A stretch of DNA of 64,000 nucleotides from Dillenia suffruticosa. Lineage: Eukaryota > Streptophyta > Magnoliopsida > Dilleniales > Dilleniaceae. The translations under genes and the position numbers were made by a program. The stretch covers positions 8,106,501-8,170,500 of the forward strand of contig JAVTVX010000018.1 in the NCBI GenBank assembly GCA_033439265.1, read 5' to 3'. Shown here piece after piece: positions 28,701 to 35,522 of the stretch. Numbering within the stretch: position 1 is the first letter of the stretch; every line of letters starts with the position of its first letter. The notes beneath the pieces were generated by a model that searched no databases, was not told the origin of the DNA, and was given only the letters and a program-made list of their open reading frames with translations.

Positions 28701-31700
28701 GGTAGGGGGACAGTGGGTGTATATGTACAAAGGTGATTTTCAGTAGTCAAACTCTGCAAAAAAGCCTTTGAACAAAGTGAAAGTTTTGATGACTAAAGTA
28801 CTAGTTGCACTACCAGAATTTGAGAAGTTATTTGTTGTTGAGTATGACATTTCACATGAGAATTTGAGCAGTTCTTAGCCAACATGGAGGACCTATAGAG
28901 TTTTTCACGGAGAAGTTGTTTGACCCTAGGATGTGTCAAGTTATGGCCTAGAGTTTGACACTTTGATAAGAGCTATTTGTCAGCGGCAGCACTACTTAGT
29001 CCATGACGAGTTTATGGTTTATTTTGACCATCAAGCTTTCGGGTAATTAAGGTCTCAAAAAAAGACACATGATCGACATGCTAAGTAGAGTTATTTTCTC
29101 AATGAATTTAGTTTCTCATTGAAATATAAATTATGTACACGACTTCACATTTTTAAATTGTCATACTTAATGTCATTGAGGAATTAAAGAATCAGTATGG
29201 TCTGATCCTTATTTCAAGAAGATTATAGTTGATTTGCAACATTTCTCACAACTAAAAAATTGTTGTATAGATTGCATTTTAGTTATTTGATCAAAGACAA
29301 TTAGTCATGGATTTCAAAAGGGTATTTAAGGGAGGATATTATTCGACACTTTCATGAGAATGGGTTGCAAGGACATTTCAGCAGGGATAAAACTTTCACA
29401 ACGGTTGTTGATCGTTTCTATTGGCCAAAAAATGCAAAGATATATGGAGAAATTGGTGAAAACATGTCCAGCTTGTTTATTTGGCAAAGGAAGTGCTAGT
29501 ACCAATCTCTACCAGCGTTATGACTCATTTTTGTACGTGCTGAAAATACAGGGTTGTTACACCTTAGTGTGAACTGGTTGCACTGTGGATTCTTCTAAAT
29601 ACAGATTAGTTTTGGGATTTCAAAAGATGACGAAGGGATTTAATCCAATCTTTGTTGCAGTAGAACATTTCTCAAAAAAGACTCACTTTGTTGCATCTTC
29701 TAAGAACCCTAATGCAACTCATATTGATGAATTATTCATTTGAGAGGTTGTGGGACTAGATGGTGTTCCAATTTATATTGTTTCTGATGAAGTGTAAAAT
29801 TCAATGCTGGCACACTTATGGAGCAGTTTATGGAGAAAAATTTGGACAGAATCAAAGTATTCTATCACCTTTCATCCACAAACATATGGTCAAACCAAAG
29901 TTATGAATTGTGCCTTTGCCACAAGATGCAAGAGTAAGTGATGAAGGGGAAAATTTGTAATCACGTCAGGAAGATTCATCAAGAGATCAAAACTTGTCAA
30001 AAAGCCCACAATGTAGCATACTCTTTCGCTAGTGATCAGTATTATCATATGCAGGAATTCAAAGAAGGTGATCAAGTACCTGTGCATTTAAAAAGAGAAC
30101 GATTTCCTAAATGAACTTACCTCAAGCTAAAATGTAGGAAATTTGAACCTTGTAAATTTTTGAAAAAAATCAGTTCAAATGCCTACAGAATTTAGCTTCT
30201 ACATGAGTTGCAAATTAGTCCGGTCCCTAATGTTTCAGATTTGATGGTGTTCTGCCTTCTGCCAGAGCTCAAATTCAGCAGCCAACAATTGCTAAGGCTG
30301 ATGTCATTGAAGGAGTGTTAGATGTCAAGGAACTTCGATCTAGACAAGGCAACCCCTATAATGATTCTTGGTAAAGTGGATTGGTAAACCAACAAAAGAA
30401 AGCACATGAATTTCTGAAGAACTGCAAAGAGTTAATCCAGCCATATATGAGGAATATGTCAAGACAATCGCAGGAACTGAGTGTTCTTAAACCTGGGGAG
30501 AATGATGCACGAGCATCCAAGTTAAATTACGATTTCATTTAAAAAAAAAAAAAAAAAAAAAAATTCCTTCTTTGTTTAGGTTCCTATTCTACAAAGTATT
30601 TTACGTTAATTAGGATTGTTTTTCCAAGAAAGTTTTCAGTCTAGAATTAGGATTTGTCCTAACTATTATAAATTGGATAATTAGTTATGAACTGTATATT
30701 TTTCTCTCTCACCTCAAAATTCTTTTTAATGCTAAATTTTTCTTTTAACCTAATTATTTTTTATTGCTGCGACCTCAATCCCCTAATTCTAACCCTAATT
30801 GCTGAGATCTAATTGTCCTAATTCTTCTGCAATGTCAAAAGGCAAAATAACTCCAACTAGTTTTCAATATTCAGTTTGGATTATATGTGCAAAAGAGAAG
30901 GAAATAGGAGGAATCAACAAGTCAGCTCTAGCCTAGCAAACTCCTACTCAATAAGAAATGGATTAAAAACCAAATTCTAACAAAATTTACATCTTAGAAA
31001 TGCTCCACAGGCTTCCTTTGGGGTACAAAATTATCCTAATTGCTTTGTCTTTACCTTACCAACCTCAAGTTTATGAAAAGCTACATTACAAATGGAGATA
31101 TGAACTTACCTTCCCTTCTCTTCCTGGGTGAATGAAAGGAGGGAATTTCCATCCCCATTGCCCTCCTCTCATTCTGTACCAAATGCATTCCCTGCACCCT
31201 ATCTAATGAAACCATAATAACATTGTTTTGTATCAATTACAAGCAGCATCTTCACTAAACATTCGCATGTTTACAATGTTTTCCTTTATCCTGTCTTCCT
31301 TACGAATTTCTTAGCTAGCAGGTTCATTACCAAAAAATTTCTATCAAGAGATAGATGCTCAATCTGCTAATAATAACTGCCAGACAAACTTCTGCTAACA
31401 ATCTAAACATGTATAAAAAGCTAGATCTGGAAATCCCCACTGAATATATGGGTAACAGAATGTATGATAGTCAAGAATATACCTGTAATCATTAAGTTGC
31501 TTACCTGAAGAGTAAAGGCCTCAAGAGGAATTGGAGACAGTGTTGTCACCAGATATACATCATTGAACTCATTGTTAATGAATTTACCATCATTTATGAT
31601 GCTGCATGGAGAAGTAAAGGAAACAACCGTTACCTCTCATTTCATTTGTGTAATAGAGACAAGATTAGAAAGAAGAAATAAAAACAAGAGACTGAGAAGA

Positions 31701-34639
31701 AATAGATGTGATCATCAAAGAAGCCATGGATAACAAAAACATGTTACTTTATATGCTGCTAATTTTCACAAGAGAAGCATCATGAATCATGTGATCAATC
31801 ACTTGAGGCCAAGCCATCCCTTGGCTAAAAATCGTCATCTTTTCTTGATGATGGAGAAGCCATTCTTGGATAGGAAAACATCCACTTCTGTAGGCTGAAC
31901 TAAAGAATTAGTTTCATACAAGGCAAGAGGTTCTTTTGGTCACAGAACAAGCATCCTATTTAATAGTGGTTTAAAGTTAGAAATATGCTACAGATATTGA
32001 TATCTTTTAAGTTTCTATTTTCTTTTTGTCTTTATTTTTATTTAGAAGTTTCTGGCCAAAGTTAAGAGTCTTCTGGACCCCACAGCTTAGACACTTGAGT
32101 TCTGTTATATTTCTATGTTGATAATGACAAGTCTTAACGTATGTTGGACTCTCATTTGGTAGTTTTGGCATCAAAGTAAGCGTAGCAAGTAAATTTTTTC
32201 CTTTTTCTGGTTAGGAGAATGGTTAAAATCATTTTCTGTATACTATTGATATGTCAGAATATATTACTCCATGGATTGCCATATTGAAAGAAAAAATATG
32301 TAAGACGAACTGTGTACACATTTCCGTCTAATTTAGCTTATGCTATATTGAGAACAAGAGGGTTAAGCAACACAAGGTCAAGGCAAGTGATCTTGTGAAG
32401 TATCTGCCACTGCCAGAGGAATGCATTGCCACATTGGGTATCCACCCTAGCTCGGAATTGTCATCAATTTGTTTGCACCACCAAGATATGGAGCTGTGTG
32501 TAGTGGCATAAACTTTGCTGGAGATCCTGGCTTTGCTTTCATCAGTTGCTCCATCTTTTCTTTCTTCGTTTTCAATTGGACGTTCTCTTCATGAAGTTCA
32601 TTCTTCTCTTCCTTCAAATTTTCAATGTCTGCTTGAAGCTTTTCCTTTTTCTCTTCAAGCTCCTTACCTTCAGTTCTTAAGTGATGCAGAGCATGGATGG
32701 CCTCAAACAGGATGGCTGACTTGATAGTTTTGGCAGGACTCCCAGGTTCTAAAAGAGAGCTGACATCTGCAAATCTCTCATTCATCTTCTCTCCACACAT
32801 ATTTTTCATGGCAACCTTTTGACCCTGCTTGACAGCAAAAATCCTTCTGTTCCCTTTTCCTCTTGGTTCCATTTTCAGAGGAAACTAGACAGATAGGGGA
32901 GGTATCAATTCTCATGCCAGACGCATGATTGCACTAGTGGAAATTAGAACAAGTAGCCTCTTTAATTAAACTAAAATCAAGAAGGTCCCAACCAGAACAC
33001 CCATTCTCCCCAAAGAGTTCTATTTTCTGATCATCAAGTCACTAAAGAATGAGAAAACTTAGACTCTGTTCAAGCTTTTTCTTTATTTGATGTAAATATG
33101 TACCGGGGGGAGAGGGGGAGAGGGGGAGAGGGAGGGAGGGAGGGAGGGAGGGGGAGAGAGAGAGAGAGAGAGATTGGCAATATGATGAAGAAGTTATGGT
33201 CATTCATATCAGGAACAGGCCCACCTAGGTTTTCCTATCCCTGAAATCTGCAAAAGCATCATAGTATTGAACCTGACCTGTTATGGGAGAGCAACTAGCA
33301 AAGCAAAATGTACACATGGAAAAGCAAGAAGGAATTCAAGAACACTCAAAGATTCACACTTTTCAAAGGTGAAGAACATTTTTCGATTCCACTCTTATCC
33401 TCATTGAGAAACAACACGGTGCTGCCAGTGGACTGTAGTATTAACTACACGAATGCTAATCATTGTGCCAGTCCAACAATTTCAAGCATTGGGGATGTGT
33501 CCAAGGAAAGGGTCAAAGTGCCCAGTTGAATATGGAATATCAAAAAATATTTCAATTTATTTTATGAGTGTCTTGTGCAAAAATGTGATTAACATGGACA
33601 TTAAATTACATAGGTTCAGAAAGATCGACTCAACTCCTAGGAAAAAAATGATAACAATAACATAGTTTAATTAAATGAAAAGGAATATGGGAAGATGTAA
33701 AAAACCAACCACTCTTGAAGAAAGACAAATATCAACTCAAAAGCATCCATAGGTAGGATTACACCCAACTCTTCATGAAGCTCCCTCCTGCAACCAACAG
33801 TTACAAAACTCCGTATTAAATAGATGGCAACAACTAAGCAACATAACGAATAATGAACAATGAAAACAATCAGATAGTAAATCTACAACTATTAATAAGG
33901 AGAACCCTAAATAAGGGATAGCAATTTTGTATTAGTAAATTGCAAGTTTGCATCTAGACAGACCCACATCACTTATCTATCTCCTAAATGATCTCTTTAA
34001 AAACAAAAAACAGCCTTCTTCCTCTCGATTGATAAATGAACAATGAAAACAATCAGATAGCAACTCTACAACCATTAATAAGGAGAACCCTAAATAAGGG
34101 ATAGCACTCACTGATACACAAATTTTGCATTTGTAAATTGCAATTTTGCATCCAGACAGACCCACATCACCTATGCATCTCCTAAATAATCTCTTTCAAA
34201 AAAAAAAAACCAGTCTTCTTTCCCTCAATTGGTCAAGAGGGCAACAAAAAACTACCAAGTAGATGATGGTAGCGAACCTGGCAGATACAAGGGAGGAGTG
34301 GCCTGCAGAGATGTGACCAGCACTGGAAATGTCCCACAGACCAGGCCATGAATCCTTGCAGTCAGCGCGGCGTTGCAGAAGCAATTCTTGGGTCCTCTCA
34401 GCATAAATCCAGACGTGAACAGCTCTATGATAATCCCCATCTCGATGAACATCACTCCTGTTTAGGTTTATGATGGTTGATATCCATCAAACAAATCAAT
34501 CAAATGTCTATTGCAATGAGAGAGAATGAGAGAGAGAGAAATAGAGATGTTCCCGCCTGGGTTTAGAGACGCCAATCTTCTGGCCAGTGCTGGTTAGAAC
34601 GTCGAAGAACTCTTCTTGCCGTTGGTGATCGTCCGCCAT
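4623..34639 (-). CDS. NUDT3: Nudix hydrolase 3-like protein (Nudix + M49/DPP III-like domains), 20 exons, 3' end missing
   Basis: Bifunctional-looking enzyme of the plant NUDT3 family. Arabidopsis Nudx3 is reported to dephosphorylate isopentenyl diphosphate and related diphosphates in the cytosol; the C-terminal two thirds resembles dipeptidyl peptidase III (family M49). Twenty exons give 763 codons without a stop. Residues 1-146 are the Nudix part; the Nudix box is at 75-97 (G75, R89-E90, E93-E94, G96). The M49-like part runs from about 190 to the end, with [10 protein letters not shown] at 601-610 and EEAKAD at 634-639 as the expected zinc-site motifs. Eighteen of 19 introns are GT-AG; intron 1 has a GC donor. 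The start ATG (34639) gives [19 protein letters not shown]. The frame is open to GLN763, where GTATGAG begins intron 20; relatives continue with a short VPVDI-type tail that I cannot find here. Read-through adds Val and a stop at 4617-4619. Confidence 0.93.
4858..4948 (-). CDS. NUDT3: NUDT3-like exon 19 (residues 684-714)
   Basis: Encodes [20 protein letters not shown] and then [10 protein letters not shown]. The intron between exons 18 and 19 is only 69 bp. The donor is AAG|GTATCT. Confidence 0.93.
5018..5112 (-). CDS. NUDT3: NUDT3-like exon 18 (residues 653-683)
   Basis: Encodes [20 protein letters not shown] and then [11 protein letters not shown]. The acceptor GTGAAG is weak, with a poor pyrimidine run, but the frame and homology fix it. 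The donor is GG|GTAAGC. Confidence 0.88.
5601..5648 (-). other. Candidate 48-nt in-frame cassette exon in intron 17 of the NUDT3-like gene
   Basis: A stretch with a good acceptor (TTTCTTTTATCTTTAG) and a usable donor (GTG|GTATTT) encodes [16 protein letters not shown], 16 codons without a stop, in the same phase 0 as exons 17 and 18. Its inclusion would keep the frame. The remembered Arabidopsis protein lacks such an insert, so this is only a candidate. Confidence 0.25.
6338..6564. repeat. Two direct copies of a roughly 100-bp segment in intron 17
   Basis: The block beginning AACATCTGTTTACCTGCAAA at 6344 recurs at about 6471 as AACATCTGTTTACTTTCAAA. Both copies continue through AAAAGACCAGCCAATTTT and end near TTGTGGAAAAA. 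A local duplication with modest divergence; each is next to a C/A homopolymer run. Confidence 0.75.
6728..6811 (-). CDS. NUDT3: NUDT3-like exon 17 (residues 625-652)
   Basis: Encodes [20 protein letters not shown] and then [14 protein letters not shown] occupies the place of the third zinc ligand motif of M49 enzymes. The donor is CAG|GTTAGT. Confidence 0.94.
7325..7493 (-). CDS. NUDT3: NUDT3-like exon 16 with the HEXXH zinc motif (residues 568-624)
   Basis: Carries [20 protein letters not shown], the peptidase-type metal motif. Spacing between the two histidines is HEXXH (H601, H605), not the HEXXGH of true dipeptidyl peptidase III, as in NUDT3 relatives. The donor is TTG|GTTAGT. Confidence 0.95.
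7613..7719 (-). CDS. NUDT3: NUDT3-like exon 15 (residues 533-567)
   Basis: Encodes [20 protein letters not shown] and then [15 protein letters not shown]. The donor is GAA|GTACAA; the split codon is Lys568. Confidence 0.93.
8227..8322 (-). CDS. NUDT3: NUDT3-like exon 14 (residues 501-532)
   Basis: Encodes [20 protein letters not shown] and then [12 protein letters not shown]. The acceptor is TTCTAG and the donor GGA|GTGAGT; both ends are in phase 0. Confidence 0.94.
8411..8488 (-). CDS. NUDT3: NUDT3-like exon 13 (residues 475-500)
   Basis: Encodes [20 protein letters not shown] and then FGDHLQ. The acceptor is ATTCAG and the donor CAA|GTGTGT. Confidence 0.93.
9716..9781 (-). CDS. NUDT3: NUDT3-like exon 12 (residues 453-474)
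   Basis: Encodes [20 protein letters not shown] and then YK. It is the first exon after the MULE-bearing intron and keeps phase 0 at both ends, so splicing across the insertion would restore the frame. Confidence 0.94.
9883..10200 (+). repeat. Left terminal and subterminal region of the MULE, rich in palindromes
   Basis: The outer part pairs with the right end. Next to it, up to 10200, are repeated imperfect palindromes built on GTCGAGAGTT/AACTCTCGAC and GAGTCTTCAAGACTC, in at least six places. Confidence 0.8.
10913..13490 (+). pseudogene. MuDR-type MULE transposase (mudrA-like), broken
   Basis: Read across several frames, the products give the usual domain order. An N-terminal region ([20 protein letters not shown]) is followed by an acidic linker with [15 protein letters not shown]. 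The DDE core starts with [19 protein letters not shown]; the next conserved word reads ISERHEGI where ISDRH is usual, so a likely catalytic Asp has become Glu. A SWIM zinc finger [18 protein letters not shown] lies at about 13078-13131, and two CCHC-like knuckles follow near the end. Breaks include frame changes near 11.15, 11.8, 12.06 and 12.37 kb and in-frame stops at about 12708 (a Trp in relatives), 13140, 13196 and 13397. It is not able to make a full protein. Confidence 0.88.
13704..15477 (+). pseudogene. Plant mobile domain (PMD, MAIN-like) gene carried by the MULE, broken
   Basis: Begins [20 protein letters not shown] and continues, across frame changes, with [20 protein letters not shown], then GLPVD, then [13 protein letters not shown] and [20 protein letters not shown] and SREIGG. 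This is the order of the plant mobile domain found in MAIN/MAIL proteins and in transposon-borne relatives. The C-terminal part ([15 protein letters not shown], then an Arg/Gly/Pro-rich tail near 15.25 kb) follows after a possible intron at about 15.0-15.08 kb. Stops interrupt it near 13918, 14448 and 14872, so it is a pseudogene. It lies 3' of the transposase in the same direction. Confidence 0.8.
15925..16077 (+). repeat. Right terminal inverted repeat of the MULE
   Basis: Its reverse complement matches the left end through ACGGATCTAAC, CAACACAC and ATATCAAAAAATAAC, and keeps the ATGTCGAGTCTTGAAGACTC palindrome. Confidence 0.85.
16999..17080 (-). CDS. NUDT3: NUDT3-like exon 11 (residues 425-452)
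   Basis: Encodes [20 protein letters not shown] and then DIAWMEL. The next exon lies 7.2 kb away, past the MULE inserted in intron 11. The donor is TTG|GTAAAT. Confidence 0.94.
17173..17426 (-). CDS. NUDT3: NUDT3-like exon 10 (residues 341-424)
   Basis: The longest exon (254 bp). It begins [20 protein letters not shown] and ends [14 protein letters not shown]. The middle ([16 protein letters not shown]) is the variable linker seen in relatives. The donor is AAG|GTTAAT. Confidence 0.94.
17602..17773 (-). CDS. NUDT3: NUDT3-like exon 9 (residues 283-340)
   Basis: Encodes [20 protein letters not shown] and on through [20 protein letters not shown], strongly conserved in the family. The acceptor is GAATAG and the donor ATG|GTATAT. 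Confidence 0.95.
19031..19137 (-). CDS. NUDT3: NUDT3-like exon 8 (residues 248-282)
   Basis: Encodes [20 protein letters not shown] and then [15 protein letters not shown]. The donor is GTG|GTAAGG; two bases of Trp283 close the exon. Confidence 0.94.
19605..20475 (-). mobile_element. 5'-truncated RTE-clade LINE, copy B (intron 7)
   Basis: Shares with copy A the (TTG)n-type tail, the CCCAATAATTGGGGTCA end segment and the AT-rich spacer. The C-terminal coding part is badly decayed but still shows [20 protein letters not shown] and LDRNKWRRK. Only about 0.85 kb remains. Confidence 0.75.
20482..20627. repeat. Short direct repeat in intron 7
   Basis: ATGGGATAAGATTGTTTTTC followed by TTCCCCT occurs at about 20485 and again at about 20597, at the upstream edge of RTE copy B. 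It may mark a small local duplication. Confidence 0.6.
21342..21428 (-). CDS. NUDT3: NUDT3-like exon 7 (residues 219-247)
   Basis: Encodes [20 protein letters not shown] and then IMDDIFYLQ. The acceptor is TTCCAG and the donor CAG|GTCAGA; both ends are in phase 0. Confidence 0.94.
23570..23950 (+). pseudogene. L1-type LINE reverse transcriptase fragment (intron 6)
   Basis: A plus-strand reading gives [16 protein letters not shown], the L1 reverse transcriptase word usually seen as GLRQGDPLSPFLF. About 250 bp on, words such as [12 protein letters not shown] and [15 protein letters not shown] (frames mixed) resemble the GC-x-(3-5)-P-YLGLPLG segment further along L1 pol. Many breaks; the ends are not defined. 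Confidence 0.5.
24359..24539 (-). mobile_element. Au-type tRNA-derived SINE (intron 6)
   Basis: The minus strand reads ATCTTGGTGCAACGGTTGAG (A-box region), then TGACCTCGAAGTCACGGGTT with the B box GGTTCTAGG, then a body with GCAAAAATGCC, CTCCCCTACCCCTGCACTA and GGGGAGCACATTGTGCATGG, ending GTGAGCCCTTT. This is the order of the Au SINE family widespread in angiosperms. It is close to full length. Confidence 0.85.
24855..24936 (-). CDS. NUDT3: NUDT3-like exon 6 (residues 191-218)
   Basis: Encodes [20 protein letters not shown] and then APISICPE, the linker into the peptidase-like part. The acceptor is GGAAG and the donor GAG|GTAGTG. Confidence 0.85.
25250..25383 (-). CDS. NUDT3: NUDT3-like exon 5 (residues 147-190)
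   Basis: Encodes [20 protein letters not shown] and then [20 protein letters not shown], the end of the Nudix part. The acceptor is TTTCAG and the donor AAG|GTATGT. A 6.1-kb transposon-filled intron lies upstream. Confidence 0.94.
25505..25580 (-). mobile_element. RTE LINE 3' terminal fragment, copy C (intron 4)
   Basis: Only the last 75 bp or so: (TTG)n tail (read here as CAACAACAACAACAAC) plus the TTAATCCTAATATTTGGGAT segment shared with copies A, B and D. Confidence 0.8.
26419..26688 (-). other. Unrecognised 89-codon open frame in intron 4
   Basis: The translation ([20 protein letters not shown], then [20 protein letters not shown], then [20 protein letters not shown], then [20 protein letters not shown]) looks like real protein, not random frame. 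It is preceded by an acceptor-like TTTTTCCTACAG. About 140 bp upstream a second stretch (26895-26826) reads [19 protein letters not shown], a membrane-like segment. I do not recognise the family. It could be a captured or retroposed gene fragment. Confidence 0.3.
27100..27390 (+). repeat. 5' LTR of the intron-4 gypsy element (right edge approximate)
   Basis: Aligns with 30503-30836 from TGATGCAGG on. A poly(T) run of about 15 inside it has no equal in the partner. Confidence 0.6.
27464..27690 (-). pseudogene. Zinc-knuckle fragment, apparently duplicated, antisense inside the gypsy element
   Basis: The minus strand reads [18 protein letters not shown], the CCHC knuckle style of copia Gag. A second, decayed copy (CTYCK, stop, LGHTKET) follows about 100 bp upstream on that strand. 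This orientation is opposite to the surrounding gypsy pol, so it may be a fragment of another element. Confidence 0.35.
28190..30490 (+). pseudogene. gypsy pol remnants: RT, RNase H, integrase, chromodomain-like end
   Basis: Reverse transcriptase: around 28340-28430 the frame gives FLNPI-like words, then [21 protein letters not shown] sequence (the YxDD box region, with a stop before FDD). RNase [20 protein letters not shown] near 28810, later QHYLVHDEF and [11 protein letters not shown]. Integrase zinc region: [20 protein letters not shown] and RFYWPKNAK near 29353; core: [18 protein letters not shown], then [11 protein letters not shown], then [13 protein letters not shown]. Near 30310-30480 [16 protein letters not shown] and [20 protein letters not shown] resemble a chromodomain-bearing C-terminus. 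Stops and frame changes are frequent. Confidence 0.75.
28656..28730 (-). repeat. Au SINE 3'-end fragment inside the gypsy element
   Basis: AAGGGCTCACCCGATGCACA and GTGCTCCCCGGCTTAGTG match the 3' half of the SINE at 24359-24539. The tRNA-like head is missing. Confidence 0.75.
30503..30836 (+). repeat. 3' LTR of the intron-4 gypsy element
   Basis: Begins TGATGCACGAGC after the polypurine tract and ends near AATGTCA. An A-run of about 23 at 30540-30562 is an expansion absent from the 5' copy. Confidence 0.65.
31505..31601 (-). CDS. NUDT3: NUDT3-like exon 4 (residues 114-146)
   Basis: Encodes [20 protein letters not shown] and then [11 protein letters not shown], conserved family sequence. The acceptor is ATGCAG, the donor is the strong GTAAGC, and the exon ends in phase 0. 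Confidence 0.93.
32378..32885 (-). pseudogene. Processed pseudogene of a bHLH transcription factor (bHLH34/104-like, subgroup IVc)
   Basis: Intronless. From the helix-loop-helix it reads [20 protein letters not shown], then [17 protein letters not shown], then a coiled-coil [20 protein letters not shown] and [20 protein letters not shown]. After a frame change it ends ADTSQDHLP and a stop at 32378-32380, the usual C-terminal DTSQDH signature of this subgroup. The basic region has lost its pairs of arginines ([13 protein letters not shown]), and the conserved TDKSAIL is TIKSAIL. Intron loss together with decay points to a retrocopy. It lies in intron 3 of the NUDT3-like gene, sense. No poly(A) trace was found. 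Confidence 0.82.
33103..33173. repeat. GGGA/GA microsatellite in intron 3
   Basis: GGGGGAGA units pass into GGGAGGGA and then (GA)n. On the transcribed strand of the gene this is a long C/T tract. Confidence 0.9.
33710..33787 (-). CDS. NUDT3: NUDT3-like exon 3 (residues 88-113)
   Basis: Encodes the catalytic half of the Nudix box, [10 protein letters not shown], then [15 protein letters not shown]. The acceptor is TTGCAG and the donor TG|GTTGGT. It ends with two bases of Cys114. Confidence 0.92.
33852..34232. repeat. Tandem duplication of about 182 bp in intron 2
   Basis: AATGAACAATGAAAACAATC begins unit 1 near 33852 and unit 2 near 34035. Both contain AATAAGGAGAACCCTAAATA and CAGACAGACCCACATCAC and end with a CTTCTTxCCCTC block. 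Unit 2 has a small insert (CACTCACTGATACACA). Confidence 0.88.
34278..34457 (-). CDS. NUDT3: NUDT3-like exon 2 (residues 28-87)
   Basis: The acceptor is AAACAG and the donor GTTCGC. It encodes the core of the Nudix fold, with [20 protein letters not shown], up to the start of the Nudix box (G75). Confidence 0.93.
34557..34639 (-). CDS. NUDT3: NUDT3-like exon 1 (residues 1-27 plus two bases)
   Basis: Starts with ATG at 34639-34637 and ends CCCAG before GCGGGAAC, an unusual GC donor. Joining to exon 2 in phase 2 gives [19 protein letters not shown], the arrangement expected for this family. Confidence 0.88.
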
Positions 34640-34649
34640 TTGGAGAAGA

Positions 34650-34860
34650 GAACAACTGCAAGTACGATTCAATTGAGTGATTCGATGCCGTGAGAATTTA
34701 AGCTAAGTGTTGATTCGCATAGGGCCCCACTGTACAGTGGCTTGCGTAGTTTCCAAATTTTTACCCACTCAAAACGACGTCATCTTGAGAACCCAATGAA
34801 TTACCATGTGAGGTTGGCCGGAGAGAGGCATAAGCGCTTGGGCCGCCTTCTGCCTCACGA
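34650..34860 (-). promoter_or_regulatory. Presumed promoter and 5' leader of the NUDT3-like gene
   Basis: The stretch just upstream of the ATG is richer in G+C than the flanking DNA. It includes a palindromic GACGTC core at 34776-34781, read as TGACGTCG on the gene strand and lying about 140 bp before the start codon. Such ACGT cores are bound by plant bZIP factors; use here is inference. No clear TATA box was found. Confidence 0.35.
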
Positions 34861-35261
34861 GGTTAAAGAAATTGACATTGATTAGCTCTGAGCATTGAAA
34901 TTTCCTTGGACTGCAGCTGCGGGTTTAAGACCATCGGCATTGCAAGACTTAACAGGCTTTTGTCTCTCCACTCTCCCCTTTTATTTCGGTTGTGTTTAAA
35001 TTATATTTTTATCTATTATTTTGGTCATATTTTTTTGTTGTTGATTAACAAAAGAAAAAAAAAAATCTCTTCCTATTTAGATAACATTTCTTATAGTCAC
35101 TCCTACAGAAAAGGGTCTCCAATTTTGTGTGTTTTGGTCTTTCCTCAAGCACACTTTTTCAAGGTTTGTCTTGAATAAGTGCTTGATTTGAAGTCCAAAA
35201 ATTAATTTGGAAAATCGCCACATACTTTAATAACCGAACAAATAATTATTCAAGAAAAAGA

Positions 35262-35522
35262 GCTTTGTTCCGAATTAACCTCAAAAATCAAAAAAAATTT
35301 TAAAACAATATCTTTCAAAAAATATTTCCAAATGTAACACATTCATGTCGTGAATTCAAATCATAACATTTACTGTTTATTGAACAGTATGTACGGTTCA
35401 ATAAATAGTGTCATGTCGTGACTTCAAATCACGATATATGTATGTTAGTTTTGAAAATATTATTTGAAGGGTGTTGATTTAAATTTTTTTAAAAAAATAA
35501 GGTTATATCCGTATAAACCTCC
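35262..35522. mobile_element. MULE-related MITE upstream of the NUDT3-like gene
   Basis: A 261-bp element with inverted ends that resemble those of the intron-11 MULE (left GCTTTGTTCCGAATTAACC; right, reversed, GGAGGTTTATACGGATATAACC). It carries subterminal palindrome words ATGTCGTGACTTCAAATCAC, parallel to the GTCGAGAGTT palindromes of the MULE. A 9-bp flank AGAAAAAGA / AAAAAAAGA differs at one base. Probably a non-autonomous relative. Confidence 0.6.

Larger units (their letters stand above)
27100..30836 (+). mobile_element. Degenerate Ty3/gypsy retrotransposon (intron 4)
   Basis: Both LTRs start TGATGCA (27100 and 30503) and share blocks such as AGGATTGTTTT and TTTCTCTCTC. The 3' LTR is preceded by the purine tract CTGGGGAGAA. 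AAAAG before the left LTR and AAAAG/AAAGG after the right one are the likely target duplication. Pol remnants lie in plus-strand order: reverse transcriptase, RNase H, integrase, and a chromodomain-like end. It is antisense to the NUDT3-like gene and beyond repair by simple reading. A piece of Au SINE lies inside. Confidence 0.75.
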
